The translations under genes and the position numbers were made by a program. Shown in pieces: positions 5,738 to 6,051 of a stretch of DNA of 6,051 nt. How positions within the stretch are numbered: position 1 is the first letter of the stretch; each line of letters starts with the position of its first letter. Source of the DNA: Clostridiaceae bacterium (GTDB lineage Bacteria > Bacillota > Clostridia > UMGS1883 > JAAYMJ01); NCBI GenBank assembly GCA_012521455.1, contig JAAYMJ010000031.1, forward strand, positions 1 through 6,051, in the 5' to 3' direction. The notes beneath the pieces are model-generated. The model made no database searches, had not been told where the DNA came from, and worked only from the letters and a program-made list of their open reading frames with translations.

Positions 5738-5745
5738 TTACCGGT
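5721..5745. repeat. ACCGGTA/TACCGGT inverted repeat
   Basis: Arms of 7 bp (5721-5727 and 5739-5745) with an 11-nt loop. The loop contains most of the right arm of the 13-nt repeat, so the two hairpins cannot both form at once. Confidence 0.65.
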
Positions 5746-5792
5746 GAAAACCCCATTGCCTCAAATTCAGCCCGCAGTCAAACGGTGAAAAA

Positions 5793-5986
5793 ATGAAGTT
5801 TGACGAAAAAAAAAATACCAAAACAACGGCTTTCGCGCTTATGCATTTTTAGGCGCCGAAAAAAATATTGCACCAACAGGGTTTGGAAGGTTGGATTTAT
5901 CAGTTCACCCAAAAATCCGCGACATTTATGTCCAGTATATTTACTTAAGCTTATCTGTCAATCCTCCCTTTTTAAACAACCGTTAA
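5793..5986 (+). pseudogene. Possible short gene broken at a run of ten A
   Basis: ATG 5793 opens MKFDEKKN and then stops at 5850. One extra A in the A10 run (5806-5815) would join it to a frame that is open to the TAA at 5984-5986 and includes GFRAYAFLGAEKNIAPTG and LDLSVHPKIRDIYVQYI. The joined product would be about 64 aa. I do not recognise it. GGTG at 5784-5787 is only a weak ribosome site. It may be chance openness, since other frames here also have few stops. Confidence 0.2.
5934..5961 (-). promoter_or_regulatory. Candidate leftward sigma-A promoter
   Basis: On the minus strand, a perfect TTGACA (5961-5956), a 16-nt spacer and TATACT (5939-5934, five of six matches). Transcription would begin near 5927, inside the palindrome GACATttATGTC (5921-5932), and run through the inverted repeats toward ogt. 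No intact gene lies ahead of it on that strand. Confidence 0.35.
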
Positions 5987-6051
5987 ATTTTGGCGGGCTT
6001 CATCCATACATAAGTATCTGATTTTTGCAGGTTATAAGCCTTCGGGTATTA

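Larger units (their letters stand above)
5563..6051. other. Non-coding or degenerate region with several inverted repeats
   Basis: I find no intact gene here. Frames on both strands are short, lack ribosome sites or use an unlikely composition. The stretch holds a 13-nt inverted repeat (5667-5679/5725-5737), ACCGGTA/TACCGGT (5721-5745), CCAAC/GTTGG (5873-5894), GGATTT/AAATCC (5893-5918) and GACATttATGTC (5921-5932), plus a leftward promoter match (5934-5961). It could be a decayed gene, a structured RNA, or a copy of a dispersed intergenic repeat. A weak stem GGCA/TGCC (5591-5604) lies near its left end. Confidence 0.5.

Noticed and set aside
5626..5796. 56-codon frame on the plus strand from GTG 5626
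   Set aside because: No Shine-Dalgarno site, no recognisable motif, and it runs through the inverted repeats, so it is more likely chance openness.
5800..6021. 73-residue frame on the plus strand starting at TTG
   Set aside because: No ribosome site precedes the TTG, the product is rich in Lys, Arg and Cys with no recognisable motif, and it competes with two other partly open frames over the same bases.

Overview
The window suggests an AT-rich member of the Bacillota, most likely class Clostridia. The reasons are strong Shine-Dalgarno sites with frequent TTG and GTG starts, sigma-A type promoters, Gram-positive LexA boxes of the form GAACnnnnGTTC, a short glutamate 5-kinase without a PUA domain, and lexA placed divergently from a YneA-like LysM gene, the arrangement known in Bacillus subtilis. 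I cannot name the genus.

Positions 1-3867 (+ strand) hold a tight gene row: the 3' part of trmR (tRNA 5-hydroxyuridine methyltransferase), a U32-family gene of the TrhP type (tRNA U34 hydroxylation), proB and proA. Gaps are 29 nt, an 8-nt overlap and 4 nt, with no terminator inside, so this looks like one operon. The first two genes would act in sequence on tRNA wobble uridine (U to ho5U to mo5U). The last two carry out the first two dedicated steps of proline synthesis (glutamate to glutamyl phosphate to glutamate semialdehyde).

Positions 3864-3970 hold two back-to-back hairpins with flanking A and T runs. They separate proA from the convergent lexA gene and probably terminate from both sides.

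Positions 3972-5560 form an SOS module. lexA reads leftward. From the same 180-nt intergenic region a YneA-like division inhibitor and an O6-alkylguanine-DNA alkyltransferase (ogt) read rightward. Three LexA boxes lie in the intergenic region: one over the lexA -35, one filling the spacer of the rightward promoter, and one just past its predicted start site. A checkpoint protein and a direct-reversal DNA repair protein thus appear to share one LexA-controlled transcript.

Positions 5563-6051 carry no gene I can support. The stretch has several inverted repeats, a good leftward promoter match, and a short reading frame apparently broken at a run of ten A. It may be a degenerate gene, a small structured RNA or a dispersed intergenic repeat. 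This is the least explained part of the window.
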